Assembly (NCBI GenBank): GCA_019359545.1
Contig: JAHHHB010000057.1
Coordinates: 1 to 42,659, forward strand
Source of the DNA: Desmonostoc geniculatum HA4340-LM1
GTDB lineage: Bacteria > Cyanobacteriota > Cyanobacteriia > Cyanobacteriales > Nostocaceae
Length of the DNA: 42,659 nucleotides
Direction of reading: 5' to 3'
Part shown: piece after piece, positions 26,276 to 34,596 of the stretch
How positions within the stretch are numbered: position 1 is the stretch's first letter
Layout of the letters: the number at the start of each line of letters is the position of its first letter
Position numbers and translations under genes: made by a program
Notes under the pieces: model-generated
Databases searched by the model: none
Seen by the model: only the letters and a program-made list of their open reading frames with translations
What the model was told of the DNA's origin: nothing

Positions 26276-27163
26276 TTAAATTGGCAGAGTTAAGAGTTTT
26301 CCCCCATCTCCTTCATCTCCTTTATCTCCCTCATCTACCCTTTGCCAAGAAAACCTCGGCGCTGACCACAGAAAATCTATCAGAATAGTCAATGGTGCAA
26401 GGATGAAGAGTGCCCAAAAAACTGCGGTGGAAAGAAAGAAATAATTCCGTAGGATAAAAGTTAATCCAGCAATGCACATTGCCCAAACTACGCGCCCAAT
26501 TCGGGAATTGGGGATCGATCGCGGATCGGTGATCATAAATAGAGCAAACAACAGCAAAGATCCGCTCATCAATCGGTGCCAGTAAACATCCCAAGTCCAA
26601 CCCAGCCAGAGATTGCGAATGGCCTCTAACAGGGAATATGCACCCAAAAAAGCTGCTGTGGTGTCCCAGCGACCAATTCGTTGCAAAACCATGCCCCCAG
26701 TACCGGCAAATACTAGCCCATACCACCACTCTTCACCCCACTGTCCTGGTGAAACCCAAGCGTCGCGGGTGAAAATCAAGGCACAAATAATGCCAAAATT
26801 GCCGGGATTAAAGAAATGTTTATCGCCGACTCGGAAAATAAATTTACTGGCGATGGCGCTTGCTACGGCGATTACCATTGTCGTCCAATGGTCAGCCCGC
26901 AACAGTAAACTGAGTCCCAAAGAGGTAATTAAAGCACTGCGAAGATTTAGGCTTTGTCCTTTGTCATTTGTCATTTGTCCTTTGTTGTTCGCCAACGACC
27001 AATGACCAACGACTAATGACAATATAGATTGGGTTGTTAGAGAAGTGGCGATCGCTACTGCAATCAACTCTGGTCGCAGTGTCCAGTCCCGTGTACCGAT
27101 TCCCAAGACTAGGAATAAGCCCAGAAATAGAATTTGATAATCTCGTATATCTTTGAGCAACAT
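26276..27163 (-). CDS. RnfD/NqrB-like membrane protein
   Basis: The product is 295 residues with about eight hydrophobic helices. GDKHFFNPGNFGIICALIFT, LMSGSLLLFALFMITDPRSI and PNSRIG resemble NqrB/RnfD subunits of redox-driven ion pumps. The Thr that carries FMN in RnfD/NqrB is not evident. In cyanobacteria such stand-alone proteins occur without the rest of Rnf, so the function is unknown. Two repeat tracts have been absorbed in frame: a hydrophilic loop at about 56-70 (SLANNKGQMTNDKGQ) encoded by ACAAATGACAAAGG-type repeats, and the C-terminal VDEGDKGDEGDGG encoded by GATGAGGGAGATGAAGG repeats. The gene lies upstream of the DUF2330 gene on the same strand. Confidence 0.78.
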   Translation of the reverse strand: MLLKDIRDYQILFLGLFLVLGIGTRDWTLRPELIAVAIATSLTTQSILSLVVGHWSLANNKGQMTNDKGQSLNLRSALITSLGLSLLLRADHWTTMVIAVASAIASKFIFRVGDKHFFNPGNFGIICALIFTRDAWVSPGQWGEEWWYGLVFAGTGGMVLQRIGRWDTTAAFLGAYSLLEAIRNLWLGWTWDVYWHRLMSGSLLLFALFMITDPRSIPNSRIGRVVWAMCIAGLTFILRNYFFLSTAVFWALFILAPLTILIDFLWSAPRFSWQRVDEGDKGDEGDGGKLLTLPI

Positions 27164-27309
27164 TACCCTTTTATTCAGGGATTCCCCGTAGATTTCTCAT
27201 CAATTTAGACGAGTACTAGGTCAAATAGTATTGCTGTTACAGATTTTGTTACAAAGCGTCCCCGCTCTCGATGTCTTCTTGGTAAAACGGAGAGATTTAT
27301 TGTAGAAGT

Positions 27310-28011
27310 ATGTCACAAGCTCATGAACTCAAATCAGCCCGCAAAATGCAACTAGCTCCCCTGTTCCCAATTTTCTACCGCATTCTTCAGCCGAGTTTTC
27401 CCAATTGCCTTTGGGTGGGAAATCCCCATTCTCAAGCGATCGCTCTGACATTCGATGATGGTCCTCATCCGCAATATACACCGGAAGTTTTGGCAGTTTT
27501 AGACCACTACAAAATTACAGCGAGTTTTTTTTGGTTGGGTGTTTGCGTCAACCGTTCGCCAGTCATTGCCAAAGCAGTTAGCGATCGCGGACACTGGATC
27601 GGATTACATGGTTACGATCATCGCTCTTTTCCCATGCTTTCCCCAAAAGACCTGAAAGAGAGTTTAGAAAAAACCCAAGCTGCCATCTACAATGCTTGCA
27701 ATCTGCAACCCGAACAAGTGCGGGATGTCCGCCCCCCCAATGGTTTATTTACACCTGGTACTTTAAATTTATTTTCTAAGTGGAATTATCGCCCAGTGAT
27801 GTGGAGTGTTGTACCAGAAGATTGGGTGCGACCAGGTGTCACCACCGTGGTACAACGAGTTATGCAGCAAGTCAAAAATGGTTCGCTAATTGTCTTACAT
27901 GATGGCGCTTGCGGTGGACAAGATGTTGCTGCCACAATCAAAATTCTCATTCCCAAACTGCTACAACAAGGTTATGAGTTTGTAACTGTCGATCGTCTAT
28001 GGCAACGATGA
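27310..28011 (+). CDS. Polysaccharide deacetylase (NodB domain)
   Basis: The product is 233 residues; ATG 27346 is an alternative start. The NodB-type catalytic motifs are present: LTFDDGPHP (Asp-Asp), LHGYDHRSF (metal-binding His pair), RDVRPPNGLFTPG and SLIVLHDG. The enzyme would remove acetyl groups from N-acetylated sugars in peptidoglycan or exopolysaccharide. There is no obvious cleavable signal; a hydrophobic start (LAPLFPIFYRILQPSFP) may contact membrane. 1.1 kb downstream lies a 99-bp near-copy of this gene's 5' end (28476-28574). A 21-bp tandem repeat starts five bases after the stop. Confidence 0.92.
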   Translation: MSQAHELKSARKMQLAPLFPIFYRILQPSFPNCLWVGNPHSQAIALTFDDGPHPQYTPEVLAVLDHYKITASFFWLGVCVNRSPVIAKAVSDRGHWIGLHGYDHRSFPMLSPKDLKESLEKTQAAIYNACNLQPEQVRDVRPPNGLFTPGTLNLFSKWNYRPVMWSVVPEDWVRPGVTTVVQRVMQQVKNGSLIVLHDGACGGQDVAATIKILIPKLLQQGYEFVTVDRLWQR

Positions 28012-28016
28012 AATTT

Positions 28017-28106
28017 AATAAACGACAGCCCGAATTCAATAAACGACTGCCCGAATTCAATAAACGATTGCCCGAATTCAATAAACGATTGCCCGAATTC
28101 AATAAA
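28017..28106. repeat. Four copies of a 21-bp tandem repeat behind the deacetylase
   Basis: The unit AATAAACGACTGCCCGAATT plus C repeats from 28017, 28038, 28059 and 28080, with a partial fifth. Variation is limited to one or two positions. It resembles the 21-bp array at 6209-6292 in period but not in sequence. Confidence 0.92.
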
Positions 28107-28348
28107 TTTGTTTTGAGTGAACACAGAAGCGATCGCCTATGGAACCGATGCAAAGCGATCGCCCTGAAGATACTTTTAGATCCCCTCTACTGCCTTAAGG
28201 GACTTCCAGAGAATAAATTACCCAATTTATTTAATCAGATTTTTCTTTACTCCCCCTGCTCCCTGCCCCCCTGCCTGCATAGCGATTGGTTATTTTTTTA
28301 ATTGGAAGTCCCTTAGATGGCGATCGCAATTTTGTAAGTAACACCTAT

Positions 28349-28439
28349 AGGACTTACGCAAACTCTACGAACTCTTGGCGTTCTTGGCGTCTTGGCGGTT
28401 CGATAAATTAAGCTTTTTAGCTATTTTTGCGTAAGTCCT
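28349..28439. mobile_element. 91-bp inverted-repeat element, copy C
   Basis: It has the same AGGACTTACGCAAA ends and exactly the same length as copies A and B. The interior is different (CTCTTGGCGTTCTTGGCGTC). Equal length with unrelated interior suggests that length and ends, not the interior, are what is maintained. Confidence 0.85.
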
Positions 28440-28475
28440 GACCTACAAAAATTTATCAGCAACAGATAAATGCAA

Positions 28476-28574
28476 ATGCAACTTGCTCCCCTATTCCCAA
28501 TTTTCTACCGGATTCTTCAACCAAGTTTTCCCAACTGACTTTGGAATGGAAATGCCCATGCTAAAGCGATCGCT
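28476..28574 (+). pseudogene. Duplicated 5' fragment of the polysaccharide deacetylase gene
   Basis: These 99 bases align without gaps to 27346-27444, from the internal ATG to the GCGATCGCT site, at a constant offset of 1130. For example ATGCAACTTGCTCCCCTATT corresponds to ATGCAACTAGCTCCCCTGTT. Beyond 28574 the match stops. A TGA now interrupts the frame (CCCAACTGACTTTGG against CCCAATTGCCTTTGG). It is the stump of a second gene copy. Confidence 0.88.
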
Positions 28575-28606
28575 TGTTTACATCTTTTGCATAATTTGGC
28601 AAATCT

Positions 28607-29038
28607 TTATCTGCGATTACGACATTGCAGTGGATAGCGGTTACCCCGCCATGTCGTCCAACCATCTGCGATTTTAGTATGACTGTTGTATTTGAGATAC
28701 CAATTATCTTGTTCTGCACCTAAATAACGAATACCTAAATCCTGTCTTTGTCTGCTGGAAAAACGTTTTCCTAGAGGAACCCACGCACTACCGTTATCAC
28801 TAAACCGCCCGACGAGACGGACACCAGAAGTAGTAGAGCAAATATTACCAACACAACTAGTTTGTGAGTCATCGACTACTTTCCACTGCATTTGGGCTGG
28901 TCTACCATCAATATTACAGTCCCAAAGACCAAAGAACCACTCACCAGCAACCTGACTGGCTTTAGCATGACTAGATGCCAATACCAAACTTGCAGGAACA
29001 ATTGCCAAGCCCAAAAGCCATTTTGTAATGTTTTTCAT
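28607..29038 (-). CDS. DUF6006-like exported protein
   Basis: The product is 143 residues. A signal peptide at about 1-27 (WLLGLAIVPASLVLASSHAK, then AS) precedes a small Trp/Gly-rich domain. That domain contains GEWFFGLWDCNIDGRPAQMQ, SCVGNICSTTSGVRLVGRFS and DGWTTWRGNRYPLQC. Four cysteines could form two disulfides outside the cytoplasm. The pattern matches what I know as DUF6006 in cyanobacteria; function unknown. No operon partner: the fructokinase gene upstream on the same strand has its own hairpin (29163-29194) in between. Confidence 0.75.
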   Translation of the reverse strand: MKNITKWLLGLAIVPASLVLASSHAKASQVAGEWFFGLWDCNIDGRPAQMQWKVVDDSQTSCVGNICSTTSGVRLVGRFSDNGSAWVPLGKRFSSRQRQDLGIRYLGAEQDNWYLKYNSHTKIADGWTTWRGNRYPLQCRNRR

Positions 29039-29162
29039 AATGCTTTACCAATACCTTAAGGTAATCTGTACTTTGTATTTACTTATATGTATTGACATTC
29101 CTATTTATGCAGATCGTCAAAGCATGGAGATTTAAAATTTCCAGAGAAGATATTTTCTAGTT

Positions 29163-29194
29163 GGGAATATCAGCCACTAAAGGTTGATATTCCC
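29163..29194 (-). terminator. Hairpin after fructokinase
   Basis: GGGAATATCA pairs with TGATATTCCC around a short loop (GCCACTAAAGGT). It lies 18 bases beyond the fructokinase stop on the minus strand. The following sequence is only weakly T-rich. Confidence 0.55.
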
Positions 29195-29211
29195 GCTAGT
29201 TGTGCTAACTC

Positions 29212-30189
29212 CTAAAGTTGATGTGTGGCTAAAAAAGCTTCGACTTCCGCCACTGTGGGTTGAGAGGCGATCGCACCTGCTTTAATGGTAGTCAGTGCCC
29301 CAACAGCACTGGCATAGGTGACAATGCGTTTTGCCGTTTCTGTATCCCGCAAACTGTGGATACCATTCTGACTCAATTGGTGGATGAATCCTGCCAAAAA
29401 GCTATCTCCTGCACCAGTTGTATCAATTACAGGAATAGAAAATGAGGGTAATTTGCCTTCGTTTTCACCTAAACAGTAAGTGCAACCATTTTCTCCATCT
29501 GTGACGAGTACTCCCTCAATAGAACCCAGACGGTAAGTTATTGCTCCCGGATCTGCGGTTTCAAATAGCCATTCAGCTTCTTCTTTGGAGAGTTTGAGGA
29601 AATCGACTTTATTAAATAATTCTGGAATTTTCTGATGAGCGATATTTGGATCGTCCCAAAATACAGGACGCCAGTTGACATCCAGCACAATCTTCAGGTC
29701 GTATTGTTCTGCTAGTTGTAGGGCGCGGTAAACTGCCTGTTCACTTTCAGGATAGGCTAATTCCAAGGTGCCCAAAACCAGAAAATCTGCTTCTTGAAAC
29801 AGCGAATCTGGCAATTGTTTGGCTTGTAGGCGAGTATCGGCAAATTCAGAGGTATCATACTGACCAAATCCAGCAAAAGTGCGATCGCCAGCCAGATCCC
29901 GTGTCACATAAACTTGCCGCGTTGGTGCTGTGGGATGGCGTTGCACCCCTGTTGTATCTACACCCACATCTTGTAATAGCTTTACCAGTGCATTTCCTGG
30001 TTCATCTTCGCCAACAGCCCCAATAAAACCGCTTGGCGTCCCCAGCTTGACTAAAGCACAGGCTACATTAGCTGGTGCCCCTCCTGGATAGGGAGTCCAG
30101 GATTTCACTTCTTCCAGCTTTAGCCCCAATTGATCGGCTAAACAATCAAACAAAATTTCACCAAGGCACAAAACACGGGGATTGCTCAT
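29212..30189 (-). CDS. PfkB-family fructokinase
   Basis: The product is 325 residues. It should phosphorylate fructose (or a related sugar) with ATP in the cytosol. PfkB signatures are the N-terminal GGAPANVACALVKLG (substrate-binding) and the C-terminal DTTGAGDSFLAGF (catalytic Asp and anion hole). Other family blocks are FIGAVGEDEPGN, VLGTLELAYPESEQAV, DVNWRPVFW and LKLSKEEAEWLF. The DVNWRP and SKEEAEW blocks fit fructokinases rather than ribokinases or 2-keto-3-deoxygluconate kinases. ATG at 30189 is the only good start. The gene is not in an operon with other sugar genes. Confidence 0.9.
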   Translation of the reverse strand: MSNPRVLCLGEILFDCLADQLGLKLEEVKSWTPYPGGAPANVACALVKLGTPSGFIGAVGEDEPGNALVKLLQDVGVDTTGVQRHPTAPTRQVYVTRDLAGDRTFAGFGQYDTSEFADTRLQAKQLPDSLFQEADFLVLGTLELAYPESEQAVYRALQLAEQYDLKIVLDVNWRPVFWDDPNIAHQKIPELFNKVDFLKLSKEEAEWLFETADPGAITYRLGSIEGVLVTDGENGCTYCLGENEGKLPSFSIPVIDTTGAGDSFLAGFIHQLSQNGIHSLRDTETAKRIVTYASAVGALTTIKAGAIASQPTVAEVEAFLATHQL

Positions 30190-30552
30190 TTCATTTTAGA
30201 TTTTAGGTTTCGATTTTGGATTACGAATTTCCAGTATAAAATCTACAATAATTGTTGCTAATCTGTCGCCAGTCCTTCATAGAATTAAATAGCAATTTTT
30301 ACTACTCCCATAACATGTATCTGCCCCGAAGACACACATTAACCTCTCAGTAATTTAACTAGAATCAAAAATATAAATATGATATATTTTTTACATATAA
30401 AACTTGTTGGTGAAATTCCTGGCAACTTGAAATCGAAAGAAAATATTGACAATCGTATTCCTGCTAACACTTGAAACCCCTACCAACAAAAGAATCTTCT
30501 AGAATTAGAAAGAGCGATTGAGTACATATACCAAGGGAGGATAGAGATAGTC
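30190..30552. other. Intergenic region upstream of the PedR-like gene
   Basis: I see no gene. A TTGACA lies at 30446-30451 but has no convincing -10 at the right distance. GGGAGGA at about 30535-30541 is a good ribosome site for the regulator that starts at 30553. Confidence 0.5.
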
Positions 30553-30816
30553 ATGGCTGGTGGCAAGTCTGAGACACCTGTTAGTCTGTCAGACAGAGAG
30601 CTGCAAATTATCGACTTAGTGGCCGCTGGCTTAACTAACCAAGAGATTGCAGTTAAACTGGAAATTAGCAAGCGTACAGTTGATAACCATATCAGTAACA
30701 TTCTCACCAAAACCGAGACAGAAAATCGAGTAGCCCTTGTCCGCTGGGCTTTACAGTGGGGCAAAGTCTGTTTGAATGATGTCAATTGCTGCACTCTACC
30801 CAACCAGGTCGAATAA
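30553..30816 (+). CDS. pedR: Small LuxR-type regulator, PedR-like
   Basis: The product is 87 residues and is almost entirely a LuxR/GerE helix-turn-helix (SLSDRELQIIDLVAAGLTNQ, EIAVKLEISKRTVDNHIS, NILTKTETENRVALVRWALQ). There is no receiver domain. The C-terminal tail contains three cysteines (GKVCLNDVNCC). Size and tail match PedR of Synechocystis, a redox-responsive regulator controlled by electrons from photosynthesis via thioredoxin and a conserved Cys. The assignment rests on size and motif only. It has its own ribosome site and no operon partner. Confidence 0.72.
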   Translation: MAGGKSETPVSLSDRELQIIDLVAAGLTNQEIAVKLEISKRTVDNHISNILTKTETENRVALVRWALQWGKVCLNDVNCCTLPNQVE

Positions 30817-30894
30817 ACATTGACTTGTAGTAGCACGATTGATCTGGTGTAGTATGCTGATAAGCCAATATTGAGCTTTACTGATTATTCCTCT

Positions 30895-31004
30895 CCTCAC
30901 ACATAAGTTTTCAGTGTGAACACTCTACCAAAAGTTCCGAGTTCCGGACTCAGCAGGAGTTTATGTTAATGTAACCAGCTGAACCCCCGGACTCGGAAAC
31001 TATA
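30895..31004 (+). other. Structured intergenic region, possible RNA element
   Basis: The first hairpin pairs TCACAC with GTGTGA (30896-30923). It is followed by AGTTCCGAG (30933-30941) facing CTCGGAAACT (30993-31002), with an inner GAGTTCCGGACTC and CAGC / AGCTG pairing. This could be a small multi-stem RNA between pedR and the DUF6391 gene, or the 3' end of the pedR mRNA. A CTCCTCACAC string is reminiscent of the Yfr1 motif, but here it is inside a stem and the match is partial. Confidence 0.35.
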
Positions 31005-31143
31005 AACATCGGAATTCCTTGACATCAGGGACTGGGGAATAGGAAATAAATATTTAGGAATACTTTCCCAATACCCAATCCCCAATACCCAATCCCCAAT
31101 ACCCAATACCCAATACCCAATAACAAAAATTAGCAACAATTCA

Positions 31144-31212
31144 ATGGTGCAAGCGCTACATTTGAAAGAAATCTATGTTGCTCCATTGGCTTGGAGAGCA
31201 GTGTTCCAATGA
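31144..31212 (+). CDS. Possible 22-codon upstream ORF overlapping the DUF6391 start
   Basis: ATG at 31144 opens a frame encoding MVQALHLKEIYVAPLAWRAV plus FQ. Its TGA (31210-31212) overlaps the ATG of the next gene as ATGA. Such overlap allows translational coupling. No ribosome site is visible upstream of it, so it may be chance or a relic of a longer leader. No family recognised. Confidence 0.3.
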   Translation: MVQALHLKEIYVAPLAWRAVFQ

Positions 31213-31910
31213 ATACTTCTGCTTCTTTTCAAGGTGACTCGTCTCCCTTAGAATTTTTTAACTTTGATTGGACGACACCTCTATCGGGGAAAGTTCCAAC
31301 TTCAGAATCCCAACCCTCAGACTTTCCGTATTCCACACAGGATGCTGACTTACTTCGGCAGCTATCGTTCATTCCAGGGTTGAAAGAAATTTTGATGCTG
31401 CGGCAAGTTCACGCCCTAGAACATGCCACTGTTTGGGTTTTGAGCGAATCAAATAGTGCATACCACGCCACAGGAGAACCCAATAAAGTTCAACCAGATA
31501 ACGAACTATTAGGCGGTTTATCTACCGAGCAGGGATTCTACCTCTATGGTGAAGTTAATATCAGTGATTTGCGGCGTGCAGTCACCCTTGCCCGACATCG
31601 CCTCACCAGTGGAGAATGGGATTTGGCAGTACATCCCCGTTGCGGCACAAATTTATCAGTAGCAATGCTCTTAACCGCGGGACTAGCCGTGGGTGTACAT
31701 ATGTTGCTACCATTCCGACCAATCGAGCAACTTATAGGTTTGGGGTTAGCCGCAACGACAGCCGCTGAACTTGCGCCTGATTTAGGTTCTATGGCACAGC
31801 GTTACTTAACAACTGCCATTCCTTTTAACCTAGCAATTGAAAACATTATCCGTACACGTGACCTTTGGGGACGTGAAGCGCATTTTGTGAGGGTAAACTG
31901 GCAAGAATAA
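31209..31910 (+). CDS. DUF6391 family membrane protein
   Basis: The product is 233 residues from ATG 31209; the longer frame to 31191 would start at TTG. Family-like blocks are FIPGLKEILMLRQVHALEHA (His-rich), GGLSTEQGFYLYGEVN, LHP-like AVHPRCGTNL and REAHFVRVNWQE. One or two membrane segments lie near residues 150-190 (LSVAMLLTAGLAVGVHMLLP; EQLIGLGLAATTAAELAP). The domain is common in cyanobacteria and has no assigned function. The HALEHAT and HPRCGTN motifs look like possible metal ligands, which is inference. Confidence 0.82.
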   Translation: MNTSASFQGDSSPLEFFNFDWTTPLSGKVPTSESQPSDFPYSTQDADLLRQLSFIPGLKEILMLRQVHALEHATVWVLSESNSAYHATGEPNKVQPDNELLGGLSTEQGFYLYGEVNISDLRRAVTLARHRLTSGEWDLAVHPRCGTNLSVAMLLTAGLAVGVHMLLPFRPIEQLIGLGLAATTAAELAPDLGSMAQRYLTTAIPFNLAIENIIRTRDLWGREAHFVRVNWQE

Positions 31911-32033
31911 AGGGAGTGGGGAGTGGGGAATGGGAGAAATGAGGGAGTGTGGGGAGATTAGAAAAAGCTTCCTACCCTTCCCACACCCCCCACACCCCCC
32001 ACACCCCCCACACCCCCCACACCTAAAAAAATT
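31911..32033. repeat. Low-complexity GGGGAGTGGGG / CCCACACCCCCC tract
   Basis: G-rich repeats (31913-31955) are followed by C-rich ACACCCCCC repeats (31981-32020) immediately before the glycosyltransferase start. The tract leaves no recognisable ribosome site for that gene. Confidence 0.8.
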
Positions 32034-33035
32034 ATGAGAAAACTTTACTTCTTACTTCCTGGTACAGATGGCAAATTTGCCTGCGGTGGTCTTTGGGCCG
32101 AATTAAAAACAGTTAATCTGGTTCAGCAGATTTGTAATGCTGATGTTGTAACTTATCGTCAGCGGGAAAAAGGTAAGCAATTCATTGATGATTTGCTCCA
32201 AGAAAAAAATCTCAATGATGTCATTTTTGTTATTAACTGGGGATTTGATGTCGCTCAACTTGTCCCTAAGCTGAAGCAATACAATGTTGTTTACCATGCA
32301 CATAGCTCAGGTTATCCGTTTAGCCTGCCTGCAAGTATTCCAATTATTACTGTTAGTCGCTATACAATGGGATATTGGGGAGAAAAATCACCGAATTCTT
32401 TGATTTATTATTTGCCAAATCAAATTTCTGATGAGTTTAAAAATTTGAGTCTGGAACGAGATATTGATGTTTTAGTTCAGGCTCGGAAATCTTCTGAATA
32501 TTTAATCAAAGAGTTGATTCCAGCATTACAAAAACGTTGTAAAGTATTTGTTGTTGATTCTTATGTAGAGGATTTGCCTGGATTATTTAACCGGGCTAAG
32601 GTTTACCTCTATGATTCCGCTGAGTACTGGGCACAACAGGGTGTTAGTGAAGGATTTGGTCTGCAACCAATGGAAGCTCTTGCCTGTGGATGTCAAGTAT
32701 TTTCTAGTGTTAATGGTGGATTGTCGGATTACTTAGATCCTGGCTTTAACTGCTATAAAATTGCTGGATATTCACAAGAATATGATGTGCAACGTATTCT
32801 CAAGGTGCTTGAGTCTCCAGTAGGGTTGAGTTTGGATGAAGATTTCTTTGCTGAGTATCGAACTGCAAATATTATTAAGCGGTTAAAAGTGATTTTGGAT
32901 GAATTAAATGAATTTTTTGACCACAAAATCCAGCAGCCATCTAATATTAAGAGTTTGACGAAAATACGTATGGCTAAGTTATTTGTGCAGAGGATATATG
33001 GTAAGCTGAGAACAAAATATTTCAAGTTGAAATAA
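32034..33035 (+). CDS. Glycosyltransferase (GT4-like)
   Basis: The product is 333 residues with a GT-B-like layout. The N-terminal half (KLYFLLPGTDGKFACGGLWA, YNVVYHAHSSGYPF) is followed by a C-terminal half with ISDEF, DIDVLVQARKSSEYLIKELI and the donor-site signature GVSEGFGLQPMEALACGCQV, then GGLSDYLD. The EGFGLQPMEA block corresponds to the ExxxxxxxE motif of family 4 enzymes. It probably adds a sugar to a surface polysaccharide or glycolipid. The next gene, dTDP-glucose 4,6-dehydratase, starts 47 bases after it on the same strand and would supply dTDP-deoxysugar precursors. The acceptor is unknown. Confidence 0.82.
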   Translation: MRKLYFLLPGTDGKFACGGLWAELKTVNLVQQICNADVVTYRQREKGKQFIDDLLQEKNLNDVIFVINWGFDVAQLVPKLKQYNVVYHAHSSGYPFSLPASIPIITVSRYTMGYWGEKSPNSLIYYLPNQISDEFKNLSLERDIDVLVQARKSSEYLIKELIPALQKRCKVFVVDSYVEDLPGLFNRAKVYLYDSAEYWAQQGVSEGFGLQPMEALACGCQVFSSVNGGLSDYLDPGFNCYKIAGYSQEYDVQRILKVLESPVGLSLDEDFFAEYRTANIIKRLKVILDELNEFFDHKIQQPSNIKSLTKIRMAKLFVQRIYGKLRTKYFKLK

Positions 33036-33082
33036 ACTAACCGCAGAGGCGCACAGATCGCAGAGAGAAGAGAGGAAATTGG

Positions 33083-34150
33083 ATGAGTCGGCAATTATTG
33101 GTGACGGGGGGTGCGGGGTTTATTGGGGCGAATTTTGTGCATCATTGGTGTCAGGCTTATCCAGATGACCGGGTGGTGGTGTTGGATGCTCTCACTTATG
33201 CGGGGAATCGTCTGAATTTGGCGGTAGTTGAGGGAAAAGAGAATTTTCGGTTTGTGCAGGGGGATATTTGCGATCGCTCCCTTGTAGATGAGTTATTATC
33301 AACGGAAAATATAGATACCATCGCCCATTTTGCCGCTGAATCTCATGTCGATCGCTCAATTCTCGGACCTGGTGCTTTTGTACAAACTAATGTGGTAGGA
33401 ACTTTTACTCTTTTAGAAGCTTTTCGCCAATATTGGGAGACGAAAGCACAGCCATCTGATTATCGCTTTTTACACGTTTCGACTGATGAAGTCTACGGTA
33501 GTTTAAGCCCAAATGATGCTGCTTTTTCTGAAACTACACCTTATGCTCCCAATAGTCCCTATTCAGCTTCCAAAGCTGGTAGCGATCATTTAGTGCGTGC
33601 TTATTATCATACATATAAACTACCAACAATTATTACAAATTGTTCCAATAATTATGGTTCTTATCAGTTTCCAGAAAAGCTGATTCCCCTAATGTGTATC
33701 AACACTTTGATAGGTAAGCCATTACCTGTTTATGGTGATGGTAAAAATGTGCGAGATTGGCTTTATGTCGGCGATCATTGTCTAGCTCTAGATGTAGTCA
33801 TTAATCGGGGAAAGCCAGGGGAAACATACAATATTGGTGGCAATAATGAGGTAGAAAATATTAACCTCGTGGAACTTTTATGTCAAATGATGGATGAATT
33901 AGCACCTGATTTACCAGTGCGTCCAGCAAAGCAGTTAATTACTTTTGTCAAGGATAGACTTGGACACGACAGGAGATATGCAATTAATGCGAATAAGATT
34001 AAAACTGAGCTTGGTTGGACGCCTTCGGTAACAATTGCTGAGGGTTTACGTTTAACTGTTGAGTGGTATCTCACTCATCGTGATTGGTGGGAACCTCTGT
34101 TATCTGCCGAATATCAAGTTTACTATCGCCAAAATTATTCTGTAAAATGA
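33083..34150 (+). CDS. rfbB: dTDP-glucose 4,6-dehydratase
   Basis: The product is 355 residues, a short-chain dehydrogenase of the extended class. It converts dTDP-glucose to dTDP-4-keto-6-deoxyglucose, the entry to dTDP-rhamnose and other deoxysugars. Key features are GGAGFIGANF (NAD binding), HFAAESHVDRS, STDEVYGSL (Asp-Glu catalytic pair), PYSASKAGSDHLVRAYYHTY (Tyr-x-x-x-Lys), NNYGSYQFPEKLIPL and DRLGHDRRYAINA. All active-site residues are intact. AGAGAGGAAATTGG upstream gives a fair ribosome site. It is probably co-transcribed with the preceding glycosyltransferase. The other rfb genes are not in the window. Confidence 0.96.
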   Translation: MSRQLLVTGGAGFIGANFVHHWCQAYPDDRVVVLDALTYAGNRLNLAVVEGKENFRFVQGDICDRSLVDELLSTENIDTIAHFAAESHVDRSILGPGAFVQTNVVGTFTLLEAFRQYWETKAQPSDYRFLHVSTDEVYGSLSPNDAAFSETTPYAPNSPYSASKAGSDHLVRAYYHTYKLPTIITNCSNNYGSYQFPEKLIPLMCINTLIGKPLPVYGDGKNVRDWLYVGDHCLALDVVINRGKPGETYNIGGNNEVENINLVELLCQMMDELAPDLPVRPAKQLITFVKDRLGHDRRYAINANKIKTELGWTPSVTIAEGLRLTVEWYLTHRDWWEPLLSAEYQVYYRQNYSVK

Positions 34151-34253
34151 CCTAAAATCTGGTTAACTCGGTTAGTGGCAAACTAAAAACAAGTGCATTT
34201 TATCAATGATTATGTTTAATCAGTTATTTTTAAGTTAGAAAATATAAATTACT

Positions 34254-34595
34254 ATGACAAATACACCAGACAGATTAAGCCGTATTGAATCAATCTTAGA
34301 CAGAGTAGCAGCACAACAAGAGGTTAATACTAATGCTATTAACGAATTAACTACAAAACTGGATAATTTAAGCGACAACGTATCAGAATTAACTGAGAAT
34401 ACCAACCGTGTTTTAGCTCGTAGTGCTGTATTGGATGATGTACTTTTAGAACTACGTGAGAATTATGACCAACATCAACGTAGTTTCGAGCAACATCAAC
34501 AGAATTTTCTAGAACATCAACGCACCACTAACGCAGCATTACAGAGCTTGGAAGCGATATTGTTACAATTACTTAGAATATTTCCACAACAATAA
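34254..34595 (+). CDS. Small coiled-coil protein, unknown function
   Basis: The product is 113 residues. Residues about 5-70 form heptads typical of a coiled coil (RIESILDRVAAQQEVNTNAI, NELTTKLDNLSDNVSELTEN). A Gln/His-rich imperfect repeat follows (DQHQRSFEQHQQNFLEHQRT). It ends in a leucine-rich helix. No catalytic motif is visible. Similar short proteins are common in cyanobacteria and are often found next to toxin-antitoxin genes. Its stop is one base before the convergent antitoxin-like gene's stop. Confidence 0.7.
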   Translation: MTNTPDRLSRIESILDRVAAQQEVNTNAINELTTKLDNLSDNVSELTENTNRVLARSAVLDDVLLELRENYDQHQRSFEQHQQNFLEHQRTTNAALQSLEAILLQLLRIFPQQ

Positions 34596-34596
34596 A

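Noticed and set aside
30880..30960. Yfr1 small RNA
   Set aside because: The CTCCTCACAC string only partly matches the Yfr1 motif and lies inside a stem rather than in a single-stranded stretch.
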